From an uncultured Lachnospiraceae bacterium (lineage in GTDB: Bacteria > Bacillota > Clostridia > Lachnospirales > Lachnospiraceae): 7,484 bases of DNA. How positions within the stretch are numbered: position 1 is the stretch's first letter; each line of letters starts with the position of its first letter. The notes beneath the pieces are model-generated. The model worked only from the letters and a program-made list of their open reading frames with translations, was not told where the DNA came from and did no database searches. The translations under genes and the position numbers were made by a program. This document shows positions 5,240 to 7,484 of this stretch, in pieces. The stretch is from contig CABQGZ010000158.1 in NCBI GenBank assembly GCA_902463835.1, forward strand, positions 1 to 7,484, given 5' to 3'.

Positions 5240-7484
5240 ATGCGCAGAAGGATTTTGTCAAAACTTTTGGCGGTTGTGTTAAGTGCAGCAGTATTTTTGC
5301 CAGGCTTATCAGGCGGTTTTGTGGCTGCGGCTGCAGGGGACGCGGGAACTACAGTAATCCAGGCAGATTTTAGTGCCGCCCATTCCAATTGGGGAGCACT
5401 GGAGGGCACTGGAAATGATGTTGCTTCCTTTGACGGTCAGATGAAGATTGGAGAGAAGTTGAAAGGCAATGCGTTTTACACGCTGACGAACTGGCCCGAT
5501 CTCCCGCTGAAAAAAGTAACGATTGATATCGACAGCATGTTGTTGGATTCGAGCAATGATTCCAGACTACGGCTGCTTTATCGGTACAATGGAGCAGAGG
5601 ATTATGAAGGAATTCAGCTTCGGAACAACGGCTCGAAGATGTGGCATCTTTTGTTTACGGAGGCAAAGGGGCCTGATGCTGCAAGCGGACAGTCCAACGA
5701 TGCACGGCAGGATACCATCGGCAATGGGAAATATAATGTGAACACCGGCAAGCTCAGCGGTATGGAGACAGGAGCTGTGATCGTCCTGGATTACAGCGAG
5801 GCAGGATACTGCAATATCTCTTTCCAAAACAAGCAGGACGCAACGCAGGATTTTGCCATCAAGATCAAAGCCGTAGGAAAGGAATTCAATACGGATGGAA
5901 TGCAGTTTGCCTTGGGCGTGGAAACCGGATATAACGGGGCTTCCCATTATGCCAACATCAATTCCGTCTCCTTTGAATTCGACGGTGTGATCGTGGGTGA
6001 TGACGAGGCGCAGAAGGAAGCGGATGGCTTCAAAGCTGCCCATGCAGCGATATTGGGAAAAACAGTGGAAAATGTGACGGTGGATGACCGGGTGGCCGTG
6101 GATGTGGCGCTGGCAATCTATCAGGCGTTGAGTAATGAGGCAAAGCTGCTGTTGACGGCGGAAAAAGCCAATCTTGACGCGCTGAAAGCAAGGATCAGTG
6201 AATTGTCCCAGGCTGTGGGCGGCTACTTTGAGGATGACTTTGAATCTGGCAACACAGACAACTGGGTGGCGTTGAAGGACGGCGCCGAGGGCTGGGGCAT
6301 TGCGGATAATCCGAAACAGGAGATCAACACCAGCAGCAAGGTATTCCGGCCGCTGGCCAACACGTCAAAGCCAGGCGACAGGAACCCCTGGCAGGAGGGA
6401 TATCTTTTCAATGAAAAGCATTTTCCAGTCTATACCCTGAAGGATGAGATCTGGACAGAGCAGACGGCAGGCGGGCAGAAGCTGGCTTCGGTCAGCGGCG
6501 ATCTGTATTCTATGGCGGCTGATTGGAACTCCGGCGTCATGTTCATATACTGGTATCAGGATGTGGACAATTATAAGGCAATTTATGTACGGCGGGAGAA
6601 TGCGCCGGATACACAGAATAAACGTGACGGGGCAAGCTTCTGCTATGCTATTCGTAAGGTGGTCAAATCAAGTGAGGCTGGAGCTTATCAGGCAACTGCG
6701 ATCAAACCGGGTTCCTGCTATTCTACAGTTCCGGCAAATGAATACGAATGGACCCATTTTGTATTTGATTACGCAGAGGACGGAAGCGAGTGCCGGTTCA
6801 TCTTGATGGATGCGTACGGCAATGCGGAAACGTATCTGCTGGATCAGAAGGCAGCAGGAGGCGGAAAGACGGAGGTTCAGGTAAAACTGAACGAAGGCAA
6901 ATTTGCCCTCAGTACCATGGCGTGGGCACTGACCAATTATCAGTCCTATATTGACAACATCAGCTTCAACTTTACCGGTTCCGCGAAGGATGCAGCCGAG
7001 TGCTTTAAGGCGGATTACGCAAGAACCATCGGCAAGGATGTTAATACCGTTATGCCGGAGGACAAAGCGGACATTGAAGCGGCTCTGGCAGCCTTTGGGG
7101 CCCTTGGCGCAGAGGCAAAAGGATTTTTAGCAGTGGAGCAGGGAAAATTGCAGGCATTGTGGGAGGCAGTAAACAGGTGGACGGGCGATCTGGCAGCAAG
7201 CTTCCGTCAGATTCACGCGGATGCCTTGCAGGCAGGCGCCGGCCGTACCAAGCTGGAGGCCGCATGGAATGTGCTGCGGAGACTTCCGGCTGCGACCCAG
7301 AAAGAGCTTGCGGCAGAAAAAGGGACGCTTGTGTCAGCTTTGGCAGCCATTGCCGGCAGCGGAACGAAAAAGCCCATCGAGATCGCCTGCATCGGCGACA
7401 GTCTGACCTGGGGCTCCGGGGCTGCAAACGCGGCGGCAGACAGCTGGCCGAATCAGCTGGGCGAGCTGCTGGGCAGCGGCTATA
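5240..7484 (+). CDS. Large secreted modular SGNH/GDSL esterase, 3' end beyond the window
   Basis: The reading frame stays open for 748 codons to the window edge. AAGGAGG (5225-5231) lies eight bases before ATG 5240. Residues 1-32 form a clear signal peptide: MRRR, a hydrophobic core rich in L, V and A, then an AAAA cleavage region. Order of parts: beta-sandwich-like segment 1 (about 39-251, beginning ADFSAAHSNW and ending SFEFDG), helical repeat 1 (264-319), beta-sandwich-like segment 2 (about 329-580, beginning DDFESGNTDNW and ending ISFNFTG), helical repeats 2 (589-644) and 3 (655-704), then an SGNH hydrolase beginning IEIACIGDSLTWGSG. In that motif Ser721 is the predicted nucleophile; the later Gly, Asn and Asp-x-x-His blocks are outside the window. 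SGNH enzymes of this kind often deacetylate glycans, so an extracellular carbohydrate O-acyl esterase is the likely role, with the sandwiches perhaps binding glycan. It follows a terminator and has its own promoter candidates, so it is separate from the phosphofructokinase operon. Secretion and esterase class are well supported; substrate and segment functions are inferred. Confidence 0.88.
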   Translation, partial: MRRRILSKLLAVVLSAAVFLPGLSGGFVAAAAGDAGTTVIQADFSAAHSNWGALEGTGNDVASFDGQMKIGEKLKGNAFYTLTNWPDLPLKKVTIDIDSMLLDSSNDSRLRLLYRYNGAEDYEGIQLRNNGSKMWHLLFTEAKGPDAASGQSNDARQDTIGNGKYNVNTGKLSGMETGAVIVLDYSEAGYCNISFQNKQDATQDFAIKIKAVGKEFNTDGMQFALGVETGYNGASHYANINSVSFEFDGVIVGDDEAQKEADGFKAAHAAILGKTVENVTVDDRVAVDVALAIYQALSNEAKLLLTAEKANLDALKARISELSQAVGGYFEDDFESGNTDNWVALKDGAEGWGIADNPKQEINTSSKVFRPLANTSKPGDRNPWQEGYLFNEKHFPVYTLKDEIWTEQTAGGQKLASVSGDLYSMAADWNSGVMFIYWYQDVDNYKAIYVRRENAPDTQNKRDGASFCYAIRKVVKSSEAGAYQATAIKPGSCYSTVPANEYEWTHFVFDYAEDGSECRFILMDAYGNAETYLLDQKAAGGGKTEVQVKLNEGKFALSTMAWALTNYQSYIDNISFNFTGSAKDAAECFKADYARTIGKDVNTVMPEDKADIEAALAAFGALGAEAKGFLAVEQGKLQALWEAVNRWTGDLAASFRQIHADALQAGAGRTKLEAAWNVLRRLPAATQKELAAEKGTLVSALAAIAGSGTKKPIEIACIGDSLTWGSGAANAAADSWPNQLGELLGSGY
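6029..6196 (+). repeat. Helical repeat 1 of the secreted esterase
   Basis: Residues 264-319 begin FKAAHAAILGK and contain YQALSNEAKLLLTAEK. They align without gaps over 56 residues to repeat 2, with 22 identities by hand count. The pattern resembles the helical spacers with a Y-x-x-L-x-x-x-x-K core seen in many clostridial surface proteins. It joins the two beta-sandwich-like segments. Confidence 0.7.
7004..7171 (+). repeat. Helical repeat 2 of the secreted esterase
   Basis: Residues 589-644 begin FKADYARTIGK and contain FGALGAEAKGFLAVEQ. This is the ungapped 56-residue partner of repeat 1, placed directly after the second beta-sandwich-like segment. The duplicated unit therefore seems to be sandwich plus helical repeat. 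Similarity is at protein level; no long DNA identity is visible, so the duplication is old. Confidence 0.7.
7202..7351 (+). repeat. Helical repeat 3 of the secreted esterase, shortened
   Basis: Residues 655-704 begin FRQIHADALQAG. From KLEAAWNVL onward they align with the last 34 residues of repeat 2, with about 11 identities. The first part is about six residues shorter than in repeats 1 and 2. It follows repeat 2 directly and leads into the SGNH domain, acting as the final spacer. Confidence 0.5.

Overview
The window looks like chromosomal DNA of a carbohydrate-fermenting Gram-positive anaerobe, most likely a gut Clostridia member of the Lachnospiraceae type. This is inferred from strong AGGAGG/GGTGA ribosome-binding sites, A/T-rich sigma-A-like promoters, short hairpin-plus-U terminators, moderate GC content, a roughly 700-residue clostridial-style GH13 enzyme, and a phosphofructokinase with pyrophosphate-type motifs. 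No mobile element, tRNA, rRNA or CRISPR array is visible. All real genes are on the + strand.

Left block (1-1347): the 3' end of a family 16 glycoside hydrolase gene (GH16, cut by the window edge) is followed, with a stop codon that overlaps the next ribosome-binding site, by a short-chain dehydrogenase/reductase (SDR). The pair ends at a clear intrinsic terminator. This block looks more A/T-rich than the genes to its right.

Middle block (1348-4966): a promoter with a 17-base spacer precedes a cytoplasmic GH13 alpha-glucan hydrolase of the neopullulanase/cyclomaltodextrinase type. After 49 bases comes a 6-phosphofructokinase whose active-site motifs indicate pyrophosphate as phosphoryl donor, then a long terminator hairpin. 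Together they link intracellular alpha-glucan breakdown to the committed step of glycolysis.

Right block (4967-7484): an intergenic stretch carries two candidate promoters, a weak catabolite-operator-like site and a leader hairpin. It leads into a large secreted protein that runs off the window. That protein has a signal peptide, two beta-sandwich-like segments alternating with three copies of a helical repeat, and the start of an SGNH/GDSL esterase domain whose nucleophile Ser is visible. It probably removes O-acyl groups from an extracellular glycan.

Overall this is a carbohydrate-use neighbourhood: two predicted polysaccharide-active enzymes (GH16 and the esterase), a cytoplasmic alpha-glucan hydrolase and a glycolytic enzyme. 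The least familiar item is the modular secreted esterase with its internal duplication. I see no evidence for a defence system or other wholly new machinery.
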